A DNA stretch of 64,000 nt from Pseudomonas palmensis (GCF_017848315.1 NZ_JAFKEC010000004.1:124001-188000); one strand, 5' to 3'; shown: positions 1 to 9,442, counted from the first letter of the stretch. Program-made: numbers and translations. The notes: generated from the letters alone by a model not told the origin.

Positions 1-4
1 GCCT

Positions 5-51
5 GTTCGCCGGCAAGGCCAGCTCCTGCCGGTGTGCAGGAGCCGCCTTGG
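5..51. repeat. REP-type palindrome pair
   Basis: Two inverted copies of a short palindromic element (core GCCGGCAAGGCC and its degenerate inverse near GGAGCCGCCTTGG) lie just past the stop codon of the lactate dehydrogenase gene. The core matches other elements in this window near 6.86 and 9.50 kb. Such extragenic repeats are common in P. putida-group genomes; a role in transcript ends or gyrase/IHF binding is possible but not shown here. Confidence 0.6.
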
Positions 52-52
52 C

Positions 53-2863
53 TCACAGCGCCCTGGCTCTGGTCACCCGGTCCACCAGGTACACCAGGCC
101 GTGATAGTCGATGCCGCCATGCTCGCTCAAGCCGATTTCACAGGTGCGGCTGGTGGAGATGCCTTCGCTGCAGTACTGCACGGCGTCCTTTAGGCTACGC
201 AGTGAATGTGCGTTCAGTTCGGGGGTGGTGAAGCCCTTGTCGCCAGCGAACCCGCAGCAGTGGATGCCCTCGGGTATCACCACCTCTTTGCTGCAACGCC
301 GCGCCAGGTCGATCAGGGCCTGGCTCTCGCCCAGGTGCTGGGTGCTGCAGGTCACGTGCACGGCAATCGGTGCGTCCTGCGGGGTGAACTCCAGCTTGTC
401 CACCAGGTGGGTGCGGATGAAGCGCACCGGGTCATACAGGTCCAGGCGCGAGTCCTTGAGGTCTTGCACCAGGCGCAAGGTGCACGGGCTGGTGTCGCAG
501 TAGATCGGGTCGAGCCCGCCGCGGCTGGCATGCAGCAGCGCGCCAATCAGTTCCTGGCGCTTGTGCTCGGCCTGTTCGGCATAGCCCTTGGAGGCGAACG
601 GCTGACCGCAGCACAGGCTGTCCTGGTTCTCGGGGAACACCACCTGGTAGCCGGCCTTTTCCAGCAGGCCGCGGGTCTTGTCCAGCAGCGAGGTCTGTTC
701 GCGATCGCCAGCGGCCGGGCCCATGACGCGCGATACGCAGGCCGCCAGGTACACCACGCGGGGCCGCGCATCGTTGCTCGCCGGGCTGAACTGGATGGGC
801 TGCAGGGGCTGCGGCATGGCCGGCGTCCAGAGCGGCAGGCGGCCGTTGCTGGCTTTGCTCAGCGATTGGCTGATGCGGGCCAGACGTGGCGCGCCCAACA
901 GGCGGCGGGCACCGTTGGCTGCGCGCAGGGTGAGGCGGGCGCCGCTTAGCGCGGTGTGGAAATGCTCCGCCAGCCAGTCGGCTGTCTTCACGTGGCTGGC
1001 AGCCTGGGCGCGCAGTTTCTTCACCAGTTCGCCGGTGTTGATGCCTACCGGGCAGCGCTGGGCGCACAAGCCGGTGGCGGCGCAGGTGTCGATGCCCTGG
1101 TACTGGTAGTCGCGTTCAAGCGCGGTGGTATCGACCCCGGCGCGCTTCTTGGCCTGGATGTCGCGCCACATCACGATGCGCTGGCGCGGGCTCAGGGTCA
1201 GCCCCTTGGACGGGCACACCGGTTCGCAGAAGCCGCACTCGATGCACTTGTCGACGATCTCGTCGGCGGCCGGCAACGGCTTGAGGTTTTTAAGGTGAAT
1301 CTGCGGGTCGTTGCTGAGCACCACATCCGGGTTGAGGATACCGTTGGGGTCGAGCAGGCGCTTGAGCGTCCACATCAGCTGGTAGGCATCGTGGCCCCAT
1401 TCCAGTTCGACGAACGGCGCCATGTTGCGCCCGGTGCCATGTTCGGCCTTGAGCGAACCGCCGAATTCGACCGCCACCAGGTGTGCCACGTCGTCCATGA
1501 ACGCCTGGTAGCGGGCGACCTCTTCGGCACTGTTGAAACCCTGGGTGAACACGAAGTGCAGGTTGCCCTCCAGCGCATGGCCGAACAGGATGGCTTCGTC
1601 ATAGTGGTGCCGCTCGAACAGCTCGATCAGGCGGTTGACGCCGATGGCCAGTTGCTCGACCGGGAAGGTCACGTCTTCGATGATGACCGTGGTGCCGGTC
1701 TTGCGCACGGCGCCGACGGCCGGGAAGGTGTCCTTGCGGATGGCCCAGAGCTTGGCGTTTTCCTTGGCGTCTTCGGTGAAGTCGACCTGTTTCTCGACCG
1801 GAAATTGTGCCAGCGAGGCCATGATCAGGCCCAGTTGCTCGTGCAGCAGTGTCTGGGTGGCAGCGCGGGACTCGATCAGCAGGGCGCACGCACCCTCGGA
1901 CAGCTGCTGCACGAAGGCCGGCATGCCGGGCTTGTCCTGCACCGAGCGCAGGCTGCGCCGGTCGAGCAGTTCCACGGCCGATACCGGCTGGCTTTTCAGC
2001 ACGGTGACGGCGGTGCAACAGGTTTCCACGTCCGGGAACACGATCAGCGCCGACGCCTTGTGCGGGTGATCGATCACGGTGTCGTAGGTAACCGCGCTGA
2101 TGAAGCCCAGGGTGCCCTCGGAGCCCACCAGCAGGTGGTTGAGGATGTCCAGTGGCTGGTCGTAGTCGACCAGCGCGTTGAGCGACAGGCCGGTGGTGTT
2201 CTTGAGCCGGTATTTGTGGCGGATTTTCGCGGCCAGTTCGGTGTTGGCGCGGGTCTCGCGACCCAGGCGCGCGAGCGATTCGAGCAGGTCGGCATGGCTG
2301 CTCTGGAAGGCCGCGACGCTGGCCGGGTCTTCGCTGTCCAGGCGGGTACCGTCGGCCAGCACCAGGCGCAGGCCGGCCAGGGTGTGGTAGGTGTTCTGGG
2401 CGGTGCCGCAGCACATGCCACTGGCGTTGTTGGCAACGATGCCGCCGATCTTGCAGGCGTTGATGGACGCCGGGTCGGGGCCGATCTTGCGTCCGAACGG
2501 CGCCAGCCAGGCGTTGGCCTGGGCGCCGATCACGCCAGGTTGCAGGCGGATCTGCCGGCCTTGCTCGCGAATCTCGCGACCGTTCCAGTTGTCGCCCAGC
2601 ACGATCAGCACCGAGTCGCTGATGGCCTGGCCCGACAGGCTGGTGCCGGCGGCGCGGAAGGTCACCGGCACGCGGTCGCGCTGGGCCAGCTGGAGCAGGC
2701 CCACCACTTCGTCTTCGCTTTCCACGCGCACCACCAGCTTGGGGATCAGCCGGTAGAAGCTGGCGTCGGTACCGAAGGCCAGGGTAGACGTGGGGTCGTC
2801 GAAGCGGCGCTCACGGGGGATCAGGCGTTCAACCGAGTCGAGAAACGCGGTGGGCAGGCTCAT
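53..2863 (-). CDS. dld: FAD/Fe-S D-lactate dehydrogenase (last gene of lactate operon)
   Basis: Predicted membrane-associated flavoprotein that oxidises D-lactate to pyruvate and passes electrons to the respiratory chain. The 936-residue product has an N-terminal FAD-binding_4/GlcD-like half (SINACKIGGIVANNASG region, then a C-terminal FAD-oxidase domain). A ferredoxin-type half follows with CIECGFCEPVCP and CAATGLCAQRCPVG clusters, and two CCG modules (SLCCGQPF, HCCGFAGD) close the protein. The start chosen at 2863 follows a GAGGAG ribosome-binding site; an in-frame start at 2914 would lack one. It is the third gene after lldP and lldD. The 74-base gap to lldD can fold into an imperfect GC-rich hairpin (about 2876-2909). 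Other FAD/Fe-S 2-hydroxyacid dehydrogenases share this architecture, so the D-lactate assignment rests on operon context. Confidence 0.88.
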   Translation of the reverse strand: MSLPTAFLDSVERLIPRERRFDDPTSTLAFGTDASFYRLIPKLVVRVESEDEVVGLLQLAQRDRVPVTFRAAGTSLSGQAISDSVLIVLGDNWNGREIREQGRQIRLQPGVIGAQANAWLAPFGRKIGPDPASINACKIGGIVANNASGMCCGTAQNTYHTLAGLRLVLADGTRLDSEDPASVAAFQSSHADLLESLARLGRETRANTELAAKIRHKYRLKNTTGLSLNALVDYDQPLDILNHLLVGSEGTLGFISAVTYDTVIDHPHKASALIVFPDVETCCTAVTVLKSQPVSAVELLDRRSLRSVQDKPGMPAFVQQLSEGACALLIESRAATQTLLHEQLGLIMASLAQFPVEKQVDFTEDAKENAKLWAIRKDTFPAVGAVRKTGTTVIIEDVTFPVEQLAIGVNRLIELFERHHYDEAILFGHALEGNLHFVFTQGFNSAEEVARYQAFMDDVAHLVAVEFGGSLKAEHGTGRNMAPFVELEWGHDAYQLMWTLKRLLDPNGILNPDVVLSNDPQIHLKNLKPLPAADEIVDKCIECGFCEPVCPSKGLTLSPRQRIVMWRDIQAKKRAGVDTTALERDYQYQGIDTCAATGLCAQRCPVGINTGELVKKLRAQAASHVKTADWLAEHFHTALSGARLTLRAANGARRLLGAPRLARISQSLSKASNGRLPLWTPAMPQPLQPIQFSPASNDARPRVVYLAACVSRVMGPAAGDREQTSLLDKTRGLLEKAGYQVVFPENQDSLCCGQPFASKGYAEQAEHKRQELIGALLHASRGGLDPIYCDTSPCTLRLVQDLKDSRLDLYDPVRFIRTHLVDKLEFTPQDAPIAVHVTCSTQHLGESQALIDLARRCSKEVVIPEGIHCCGFAGDKGFTTPELNAHSLRSLKDAVQYCSEGISTSRTCEIGLSEHGGIDYHGLVYLVDRVTRARAL

Positions 2864-2937
2864 GCAAACTCCTCGCGGGGCCACGGCGTCTATCGCGCCG
2901 CGTGCCCCGGACAATCAGGCGGTGATGGGGCAGGCGG

Positions 2938-4083
2938 TCAGGCGCCGAATTCGCGTACCAGCGAATCGCGAGTGATCTCGCTGATGGACTTGGCGCCGGT
3001 CAGCACCATGGCCACGCGCATTTCCTTTTCGAACAGGTCGAGCAGGTTCTTCACGCCGGCTTCGCCTGCGGTGGCGAGGGCATAGAGGAAGGCACGGCCG
3101 ATCAGTACCGTGTCTGCGCCCAGGGCGATCATGCGCACCACGTCCAGGCCGCTGCGGATACCGGAATCGGCGAGGATCTTCAGGTCGCCCTTGACCGCAT
3201 CGGCGATGGCCGGCAGGGCACGGGCGCTGGACAGCACGCCGTCAAGCTGGCGACCGCCGTGGTTGGACACCACGATGCCGTCGGCACCGAATTTCACGGC
3301 GTCGCGCGCGTCGTCCGGGTCGAGAATACCCTTGATCACCATCGGGCCATCCCAGAACTCGCGGATCCATTCCAGGTCCTTCCAGGAAATCGACGGGTCG
3401 AAGTTGGCGCCCAGCCAGCCGATGTAGTCGGCCAGGCCGGTGGGGCTACCGCGGTATTTGGAGATGTTGCCCAGGTCGTGGGGCTTGCCCAGCAGGCCTA
3501 CATCCAGCGCCCACTGGGGGTGGGTCATGGCCTGCCACATGCGCCGCAGCGGTGCGTTAGGGCCGCTCATGCCAGAGTGGGCGTCACGGTAGCGTGCGCC
3601 GGGTACGGGCATGTCCACGGTGAACACCAGGGTGGTCACGCCGGCGGCCTTGGCACGCTCCAGGGCATTGCGCATGAAGCCGCGGTCCTTGAGCACATAG
3701 AGCTGGAACCACATGGGCCGGTCGATGGCCGGGGCCACTTCCTCGATCGGGCACACGGACACGGTCGACAGGGTGAAGGGGATGCCCTTGGCCGCCGCGG
3801 CACGTGCCGCCTGCACCTCGCCGCGCCGGGCGTACATGCCGGTCAGGCCGACCGGTGCCAGGGCCACGGGCATGCTCAGGGTTTCATCGAACAGGCGGGT
3901 CTCGAGGCTGAGCTCGGACATGTTCTTCAGAACGCGCTGGCGCAGGGCGATGCTGGCCAGGTCTTCGACGTTGTGGCGCAGGGTGTACTCGGCGTAGGCG
4001 CCGCCGTCGGCGTAGTGGAACAGGAAGGGCGGCAGCTTGCGTTGGGCTGCGGCGCGGTAGTCGGTAGAGGCTGAAATGATCAT
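2938..4083 (-). CDS. lldD: L-lactate dehydrogenase (FMN, quinone-dependent)
   Basis: Flavoprotein of the FMN-dependent alpha-hydroxyacid dehydrogenase family, oxidising L-lactate to pyruvate at the inner membrane. The 381-residue length is normal for LldD. Visible family marks are the N-terminal YYRAAA-like segment, the PVALAPVG strand, and the active-site/FMN block [11 protein letters not shown] (His as catalytic base, Arg binding substrate carboxylate), then [13 protein letters not shown] and [11 protein letters not shown] for phosphate binding. It is the middle gene of lldP-lldD-dld. The start ATG at 4083 has only a weak ribosome-binding site, so translation may depend on the intercistronic structure upstream. 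Confidence 0.95.
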   Translation of the reverse strand: MIISASTDYRAAAQRKLPPFLFHYADGGAYAEYTLRHNVEDLASIALRQRVLKNMSELSLETRLFDETLSMPVALAPVGLTGMYARRGEVQAARAAAAKGIPFTLSTVSVCPIEEVAPAIDRPMWFQLYVLKDRGFMRNALERAKAAGVTTLVFTVDMPVPGARYRDAHSGMSGPNAPLRRMWQAMTHPQWALDVGLLGKPHDLGNISKYRGSPTGLADYIGWLGANFDPSISWKDLEWIREFWDGPMVIKGILDPDDARDAVKFGADGIVVSNHGGRQLDGVLSSARALPAIADAVKGDLKILADSGIRSGLDVVRMIALGADTVLIGRAFLYALATAGEAGVKNLLDLFEKEMRVAMVLTGAKSISEITRDSLVREFGA

Positions 4084-4116
4084 GGTGTCTCGCAGCGTCG
4101 GTTGAAAGGGGCAGCT

Positions 4117-4141
4117 GCCGGGCGCCCTTGGGGCGCCCGGC
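4117..4141 (-). other. Intercistronic GC hairpin between lldP and lldD
   Basis: An 11-base-pair perfect stem (GCCGGGCGCCC / GGGCGCCCGGC) with a 3-base loop fills the gap between the lldP stop and the lldD start. It has no T-tract on the transcribed strand, so it is more likely an mRNA stabilising or processing element than a terminator. Confidence 0.6.
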
Positions 4142-4151
4142 CTCTTTCACT

Positions 4152-5819
4152 TTAGTGAACCAGCATGCCGGTCAGCCAGTACGCCTGGATCAAGGTGATC
4201 AGGCCGACGATGGTGGCGAAGAACAAGCTGTGCTTGAGGGTGAAGCGGAACAGGTCCGACTCCTTGCCGACCAGCCCGGTGGCCGCGCATGCCACGGCGA
4301 TGGACTGTGGCGAGATCATCTTGCCGGTAACGCCGCCGCTGGTGTTCGCGGCCACCAGCAGGGTGTCGTTGACCCCGATCTGGTGCGCGGTGGTGGCCTG
4401 CAGCGAACTGAACAGCGCGTTGGACGAAGTGTCCGAACCGGTCAGGAACACGCCCAGCCAGCCAAGGAACGGCGAGAAGAACGGGAACGCTGCGCCGGTG
4501 CCGGCCAGTACCAGGGCCATGGTCGACGACATGCCCGAGTAGTTGGTGACGAAGGCAAAGGCCAGCACCATGCCGATCGACAGGATCGGCCAGCGCAGTT
4601 CGAAGAAGGTTTCCTTCAGCGTGGTCAGGCCAGTCTTGAAGTTGATCTTCAGCACCAGCATCGACAGCAGCGCGGAGAAGAAGATCGCGGTACCGGTGGC
4701 CGAGATCGGGTCGAGCTTGAACACCGCCGGCATGGCGGTCGGGGCGGCGACGATCGGCGCGGTCTTGATCACCAGCTGGTCAAGGTGCGGGATGGCGAAG
4801 TTGAACACCCAGCTGTACATCGAACCACCGGCGGCAAAGGCTGCCTTGAATGGCTTGAGGGTCCAGATGGTGACCAGCACGGTGAGGATCAGGAACGGCG
4901 ACCAGGCCTTGAAGATCTCGCCAAAGCTGTAAGGCGAAGGCTGGCTACCGCCACCGTTGACCACGGCTGCACCAACGCTGCCGGTGGCGGTGGTCATCGA
5001 GCGCTTGGGCTGCCAGACCTTGAGGAACAGGGTCAGGGAGATCAGGCTGGCCAGTGCCGAGGTGATGTCCGGCAGTTCCGGGCCGATGAAGTTGGAGGTG
5101 AAGTACTGGGTGACGGCGAAGCTCAGGCCGGCCACCAGGGCTGCAGGCCAGGTCTCCTTGACGCCGCGCAGGCCGTCCATCATGAACACCAGCCAGAACG
5201 GCACGAACAGCGACAGCAGCGGCAACTGACGACCGGTCATGGCGCCGATCTTGAAGGCGTCGATACCGGTGACCTGGCCGGCCACGATGATCGGGATACC
5301 CAGGGCGCCGAAGGCCACCGGGGCGGTGTTGGCGATCAGGCACAGGCCGGCGGCGTACAGCGGGTTGAAACCCAGGCCCACCAGCAGTGCAGCGGTAATG
5401 GCCACGGGTGCGCCGAAGCCTGCCGCGCCTTCCAGGAAGGCGCCGAAGCAGAAGCCGATCAGCAGAACCTGCAGACGCTGGTCGTCGGTGATCGACAGCA
5501 CCGAGCTGCGGATCACTTCGAACTGGCCGCTCTTGACCGTCAGTTTGTACAGGAACACCGCCGCGACGATGATCCAGGCGATGGGCCACAGGCCATAGGC
5601 AAAACCGTACCCGGCAGCAGCCAGGGCCATGTCGGCGGGCATCTGGAAGGCGAAGATGGCGACCAGGATCGACAGCGCCAGCGTGATGCTGCCTGCCACA
5701 TGACCCTTGAGGCGGAACACGGCCAGCGCCAGGAAGAAGAACACGATAGGGATGACTGCCGCCAGGGCGGACAGGCCGAGACTACCAAGCGGACTATAGA
5801 GTTGTTGCCAGGTTTGCAT
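4152..5819 (-). CDS. lldP: L-lactate permease
   Basis: Integral inner-membrane lactate/glycolate permease of the LctP family, importing lactate with protons. The 555-residue product is almost entirely hydrophobic helices, starting [20 protein letters not shown]. It carries family blocks such as [17 protein letters not shown] and the C-terminal [17 protein letters not shown] segment. First gene of the lactate operon, divergent from lldR. Its leader carries the LldR-like operator 46-62 bases upstream of the start. Confidence 0.95.
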   Translation of the reverse strand: MQTWQQLYSPLGSLGLSALAAVIPIVFFFLALAVFRLKGHVAGSITLALSILVAIFAFQMPADMALAAAGYGFAYGLWPIAWIIVAAVFLYKLTVKSGQFEVIRSSVLSITDDQRLQVLLIGFCFGAFLEGAAGFGAPVAITAALLVGLGFNPLYAAGLCLIANTAPVAFGALGIPIIVAGQVTGIDAFKIGAMTGRQLPLLSLFVPFWLVFMMDGLRGVKETWPAALVAGLSFAVTQYFTSNFIGPELPDITSALASLISLTLFLKVWQPKRSMTTATGSVGAAVVNGGGSQPSPYSFGEIFKAWSPFLILTVLVTIWTLKPFKAAFAAGGSMYSWVFNFAIPHLDQLVIKTAPIVAAPTAMPAVFKLDPISATGTAIFFSALLSMLVLKINFKTGLTTLKETFFELRWPILSIGMVLAFAFVTNYSGMSSTMALVLAGTGAAFPFFSPFLGWLGVFLTGSDTSSNALFSSLQATTAHQIGVNDTLLVAANTSGGVTGKMISPQSIAVACAATGLVGKESDLFRFTLKHSLFFATIVGLITLIQAYWLTGMLVH

Positions 5820-5864
5820 ATGGGGTGGCCCCTAATTGTTGTTGGTCATGCAGTGGCATTGGCT

Positions 5865-5881
5865 AATTGGTCATACCAATT
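5865..5881. promoter_or_regulatory. LldR/PdhR-type operator in lldR-lldP intergenic region
   Basis: A perfect 7-3-7 palindrome, AATTGGT-CAT-ACCAATT, lies between the divergent lldP and lldR genes. FadR-family regulators such as E. coli LldR and PdhR bind the pattern TTGGT-N3-ACCAA, so this is the expected operator for the adjacent lldR product. Its place about 50 bases before lldP suggests it overlaps the lldP promoter. A related half-site TTGGT recurs at 5842-5846. I could not place a convincing -35/-10 pair. Confidence 0.8.
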
Positions 5882-6072
5882 TACAATGTCGAGCCACTAG
5901 GTTAAGAGCCCTGTGGTGGGTGTGTCAATTTGCCCCGCTAAAACTTTCGTCGGACGGTTGAAAAAAGGTCTGCTGAGCGGCTTCGAAATTCGCCAACTGG
6001 TGGGTGTGGCGTGGGCACCGATAGGCCAAAATAGGCGGCCCCGAACGAACTCGGGATTGTGGAGAGCATGTG

Positions 6073-6840
6073 ATGGTTTTCAACCAGGTCCGCCAACGCC
6101 GTTTGTCCGACGATATCGTCGAGCGGCTTGAGGGGATGATTCTTGAAGGCACCTTGACCGCCGGTGAGCGGTTGCCGGCCGAGCGGCAACTGGCCGAGCA
6201 GTTCGGGGTGTCACGCCCGTCGTTGCGCGAGGCGATCCAGAAGCTGGTAGCCAAGGGCATGCTGGTGAGCCGACAGGGCGGCGGCAATTATGTTGCCCAG
6301 TCGATGGGTTCGACGTTCAGCGACCCCTTGTTGCAATTGCTGGAGAACAATCCGGAGGTTGAACGCGACCTGCTGGAGTTTCGTCATACGCTGGAGGCGT
6401 CGTGTGCCTATTACGCCGCATTGCGTGCCACCGCGGTGGATCGCGAGCGGTTGAAGGTGGCGTTCGATGCGCTGCAGGACTGTTATGCGCGTGCCGATGA
6501 GGTGAGCCGAGCCGAGGAAGGGGCGGCGGATGCGTCGTTCCACCTGGCGATTGCCGAGGCCAGCCATAACGCGGTGCTGCTGCATACCATTCGCGGGTTG
6601 TTCGACCTGCTCAAGCGCAACGTGGTGACCAACATCGGCGGTATGTACAAGCAGCGCAGCGAGACCCGCGACATGCTGATTGCGCAGCACCGGGACCTGT
6701 ACCTGGCGATTGTCGAAGGGCGTGCGCAGGATGCACGGGAGGTGTCGAGCCAGCACATTCTGTATGTGCAGGAGGTGCTCGAAGAGGTGCGTCAGGAAGT
6801 GCAGCGGGTCGCGCGGGCAGAGCGGCGCAACGGGCGCTAG
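6073..6840 (+). CDS. lldR: GntR/FadR-family lactate-responsive regulator
   Basis: Transcriptional regulator, probably lactate-responsive repressor of lldPD-dld. Residues 5-75 form a winged helix-turn-helix (LSDDIVERLEGMILEG, then GVSRPSLREAIQKLVAKG). The C-terminal part is an FCD ligand-binding domain with the DASFHLAIAEASHN block carrying metal/ligand histidines. Length 255 residues is typical. The start could also be GTG at 6070; ATG at 6073 follows GGAG at better spacing. Divergent from the operon it most likely controls. A CbrAB- or pyruvate-responsive role cannot be excluded from sequence. Confidence 0.88.
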   Translation: MVFNQVRQRRLSDDIVERLEGMILEGTLTAGERLPAERQLAEQFGVSRPSLREAIQKLVAKGMLVSRQGGGNYVAQSMGSTFSDPLLQLLENNPEVERDLLEFRHTLEASCAYYAALRATAVDRERLKVAFDALQDCYARADEVSRAEEGAADASFHLAIAEASHNAVLLHTIRGLFDLLKRNVVTNIGGMYKQRSETRDMLIAQHRDLYLAIVEGRAQDAREVSSQHILYVQEVLEEVRQEVQRVARAERRNGR

Positions 6841-6850
6841 ACAAGTGTTG

Positions 6851-6923
6851 CGGCTTTCGCCGGCAAGGCCGGCTCCTACAGGGTTTCGCTTGGCCTGTAG
6901 GAGCCGGCTTTGCTGGCAAAGTG
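6851..6923. repeat. Inverted pair of REP elements
   Basis: Two head-to-head copies of the GCCGGCAAGGCCGGCTCCTAC element fill the gap between the convergent lldR and smpB genes. The pair can fold into one long cruciform/hairpin and may serve as a bidirectional transcript end. Confidence 0.75.
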
Positions 6924-6939
6924 GCTAGAGCAGGCGTGC

Positions 6940-7422
6940 CTACTCGTCGCGGCCCTTGCTGCGCACGGCGCGCTGCAACTCGCGATCGGAATCACGCTCG
7001 CGCTGGGTATCGCGCTTGTCGTATTCCTTCTTGCCCTTGCCCAGGGCAATCTCGCACTTGATCAAGTGCTTGCTCCAGTACATCGACAATGCCACGCAGG
7101 TATAGCCCTTCTGCTGTACGCCCACGAACAGGCGCTCCAGCTCGCGGCGATTGAGCAGCAGTTTACGGGTACGGGTCGGGTCGGCGATCACGTGGGTGCT
7201 GGCCGCGGTCAGGGGGGTGATATGGCAGCCCATCAGCCATGCTTCACCGTCCTTGAGCAGCACGTAGCTGTCCACAAGATGCGCCTTGCCGGCACGCAGA
7301 CTTTTTACTTCCCAACCGGACAGGACCAATCCGGCCTCGAACTTGTGCTCGATGAAGTAATCGTGACGCGCCTTTTTATTCTGCGCGATGGTCCCTGTCG
7401 GATGCTTCTTTTGTTTAGCCAT
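6940..7422 (-). CDS. smpB: SsrA-binding protein SmpB
   Basis: Binds tmRNA (ssrA) and delivers it to stalled ribosomes for trans-translation. The 160-residue product shows the SmpB core: [26 protein letters not shown], the [13 protein letters not shown] strand, [13 protein letters not shown], and the basic C-terminal tail ([13 protein letters not shown]...) that enters the mRNA channel. No ssrA gene is visible in the window. Divergent from ratA, with a 170-base intergenic region. Confidence 0.97.
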   Translation of the reverse strand: MAKQKKHPTGTIAQNKKARHDYFIEHKFEAGLVLSGWEVKSLRAGKAHLVDSYVLLKDGEAWLMGCHITPLTAASTHVIADPTRTRKLLLNRRELERLFVGVQQKGYTCVALSMYWSKHLIKCEIALGKGKKEYDKRDTQRERDSDRELQRAVRSKGRDE

Positions 7423-7592
7423 AGGGGCGGCATTATAGGCAGTCGTCGCGCTGTCGGCTACGGGGTAGCGGTACGCTTGAGCCGTTGGAGTGAATCCCGG
7501 ACAATACGCGCTGTTTTTCCTCTTGATGCGCTATGTGGCGCCCCTCGGCATTCGCATCGTGTTTACCGCTCAGCTTTGGAAGTGACGCCTGG

Positions 7593-8027
7593 ATGACTAC
7601 CCATATTCAACGTTCGGCACTGTTGCCGTACCCCGCTCAGGCGCTGTATGACCTGGTGAATGACGTCGCCCGCTATTCGGAATTTCTGCCGTGGTGTTCC
7701 TCCAGCACGGTGCTGGAGCAGAGCGAGACCCTGATGCGTGCGCGAGTCGAGGCGGCCAAGGGCGGCATGAGCCAGAGTTTTGTAACGCGAAATGAGTTGG
7801 TGCCAGGGCAGTCCATCGAGATGAACCTTGAGGAGGGGCCGTTCAATCAGCTGCACGGGCTGTGGACGTTCAAGGCACTCGGCGACAAGGCCTGCAAGAT
7901 CAGCCTGGACCTGTCGTTCGATTACGCCGGGCCGCTGGTGCGCGCCACCCTGGGGCCGATCTTCAACCAGGCGGCCAACACCCTGGTGGATGCGTTCTGC
8001 CAGCGGGCCAAGCAACTCAATGGCTGA
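7593..8027 (+). CDS. ratA: RatA-like START/polyketide-cyclase-fold protein
   Basis: Member of the SRPBCC/START superfamily (COQ10-like, YfjG/RatA). The E. coli homologue was described as a ribosome-association toxin, while related proteins bind ubiquinone, so the role here is open. The 144-residue product shows the family start (HIQRSALLPYPAQALYDLVNDV, YSEFLPWC) and the C-terminal helix GPIFNQAANTLVDAFCQRA. The start at 7593 (MTTHIQ) fits family starts; an open frame extends upstream to 7533 without a ribosome-binding site. It overlaps rnfH by 8 bases, the usual ratA-rnfH coupling. Confidence 0.85.
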   Translation: MTTHIQRSALLPYPAQALYDLVNDVARYSEFLPWCSSSTVLEQSETLMRARVEAAKGGMSQSFVTRNELVPGQSIEMNLEEGPFNQLHGLWTFKALGDKACKISLDLSFDYAGPLVRATLGPIFNQAANTLVDAFCQRAKQLNG

Positions 8028-8331
8028 GCCGATGCTGCCCATCGAAGTGGTCTACGCCACCGCCGAGCAGCAGCTGTTGCTGGCGCTGGAGGTGCCAGCG
8101 GGTACGTCGGTGAGCGAGGCGGTTCGCTTGTCGGGCATCGCCGGGCAGTTGCCGGGCGTGTCGATCGGGGATTGCCCGATGGGTATCTTTGGCAAGGTGG
8201 TTGCGTCGCAGCATCCGGTCGAGGCGGGTGATCGGATCGAGCTGTATCGGCCGCTGCTGATCGACCCCAAGGAGGTGCGCAAACAGCGCGCGGCCAAGGT
8301 AGCCAGGGTGTTCAAGAAGGCCAAGCGGTGA
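8020..8331 (+). CDS. rnfH: RnfH family Ub-like protein
   Basis: Small ubiquitin-like-fold protein of the RnfH/RatB family, function not established. The 103-residue product begins MAEPMLPIEVVYA and carries the MGIFGKVV and DRIELYRPLLIDPKEVRKQRA segments typical of the family, ending in a basic tail. The start ATG at 8020 lies inside the end of ratA; a second ATG at 8032 is possible. Followed directly by a strong terminator. Confidence 0.87.
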   Translation: MAEPMLPIEVVYATAEQQLLLALEVPAGTSVSEAVRLSGIAGQLPGVSIGDCPMGIFGKVVASQHPVEAGDRIELYRPLLIDPKEVRKQRAAKVARVFKKAKR

Positions 8332-8344
8332 AACGCCGCGCATG

Positions 8345-8373
8345 AAAAAGCCCGGAATGATCCGGGCTTTTTA
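8345..8373. terminator. Bidirectional rho-independent terminator
   Basis: Stem GCCCGGA / TCCGGGC with a 4-base loop, flanked by AAAAA on one side and TTTTT on the other. It can end transcripts from rnfH (plus) and bamE (minus), which converge here. Confidence 0.9.
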
Positions 8374-8388
8374 TTGCCTGCGCCTTGC

Positions 8389-8913
8389 TTACTGCGGCGA
8401 GGTGTCCAGCGGTTCCGGCACTGGAACCGGGATGACTTCGATGGTATCGACGTCGCGCTGGATGGTGTCTTCCAGCGAGCCAGGCTTGGCGGGGGCTTCC
8501 TGCTTGGCAGGTGTCTCGCCTTCGGCAGGGCTGACAGTGGTGCCCGCTGCGCCGCCAAGGATTTCCTGATCGCGGCTCACACCCGGCATGAAGTCACCCG
8601 ACAGGCTGGCGAGCTGGTCGTTCTCGTTGAAGAACACGCTCATCCGTTCCTGCTGGCGCTCGCCCCCACCTGGTTGCAGACTGTACAGGTAGTCCCAACG
8701 GTTGGTGTGGAAGGTGTCCTGGATCAGAGGGTTGCCCATGATAAACCGTACTTGCCGGCGGGTCATTCCCGGCCGCAATTGGTCTATCATGTCCTGCGTG
8801 ACGACATTGCCCTGCTGGATGTCGATTTTGTAAACCCCGGGGAACGAGCAACCGGCGAGTGCGAGCAGTCCCACAAAGGTGAGGCTGGTTAGCAAGAGCT
8901 TGGTGTTTTGCAT
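8389..8913 (-). CDS. bamE: Outer-membrane assembly lipoprotein BamE (OmlA/SmpA)
   Basis: Lipoprotein subunit of the BAM complex that inserts beta-barrel proteins in the outer membrane. The start at 8913 gives a lipoprotein signal peptide ([10 protein letters not shown]...) with lipobox LAGC at about residue 21. The SmpA/OmlA domain follows ([36 protein letters not shown]). At 174 residues it is longer than E. coli BamE because of a Pro/Ala/Glu-rich C-terminal tail. A frame extension to 8946 would put residues before the signal peptide and is less likely. Divergent from fur, a pairing known in Pseudomonas and Xanthomonas. Confidence 0.93.
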   Translation of the reverse strand: MQNTKLLLTSLTFVGLLALAGCSFPGVYKIDIQQGNVVTQDMIDQLRPGMTRRQVRFIMGNPLIQDTFHTNRWDYLYSLQPGGGERQQERMSVFFNENDQLASLSGDFMPGVSRDQEILGGAAGTTVSPAEGETPAKQEAPAKPGSLEDTIQRDVDTIEVIPVPVPEPLDTSPQ

Positions 8914-9010
8914 CGGTGGGCGACTTCCACTATCTTGGCTGGACAACGTAAACCCCGATCATACCCGTATTCAGAGAAGCTGCGAAGCAGCATCGGCGAG
9001 AAAGCTGACC

Positions 9011-9415
9011 ATGGTTGAAAATAGCGAATTACGCAAAGCCGGTCTCAAGGTGACCCTGCCTCGAGTCAAGATTCTACAGATGCTCGACTCCACCGAGCAG
9101 CGCCACATGAGTGCTGAAGACGTCTACAAGGCGTTGATGGAGGCAGGCGAGGACGTCGGTCTGGCCACGGTTTACCGTGTTCTGACCCAGTTCGAGGCGG
9201 CAGGTCTTGTCGTTCGTCACAACTTCGACGGCGGTCATGCAGTGTTTGAACTGGCCGACGGCGGCCACCACGACCATATGGTCAACGTGGAGTCTGGCGA
9301 AGTCATCGAGTTCTTCGATGCCGAAATCGAAAAGCGTCAGAAGGAAATCGTGCTGGAGCACGGCTACGAGTTGGTAGATCACAATCTCGTGCTGTACGTG
9401 CGCAAGAAAAAGTAA
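9011..9415 (+). CDS. fur: Ferric uptake regulator Fur
   Basis: Iron-dependent repressor of siderophore and iron-uptake genes. The 134-residue product shows the winged-helix domain (GLKVTLPRVKILQML, LATVYRVLTQFEAAGL) and the metal-binding block GGHHDHMVN. The start at 9011 is MVENSELRKAG; the longer frame from 8879 runs back into the bamE promoter region. The protein contains no cysteine at all, so it lacks the structural CxxC zinc site seen in E. coli Fur. Fur proteins of Pseudomonas are known to be cysteine-poor. Its promoter must lie in the 97-base gap shared with bamE. Confidence 0.97.
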   Translation: MVENSELRKAGLKVTLPRVKILQMLDSTEQRHMSAEDVYKALMEAGEDVGLATVYRVLTQFEAAGLVVRHNFDGGHAVFELADGGHHDHMVNVESGEVIEFFDAEIEKRQKEIVLEHGYELVDHNLVLYVRKKK

Positions 9416-9442
9416 GCACTTTGCTTTGAATTGCACGGCATT

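Noticed and set aside
956-3085. 709-residue plus-strand frame opposite the dld gene
   Set aside because: Antisense shadow; dld has a full set of FAD and Fe-S motifs and a ribosome-binding site.
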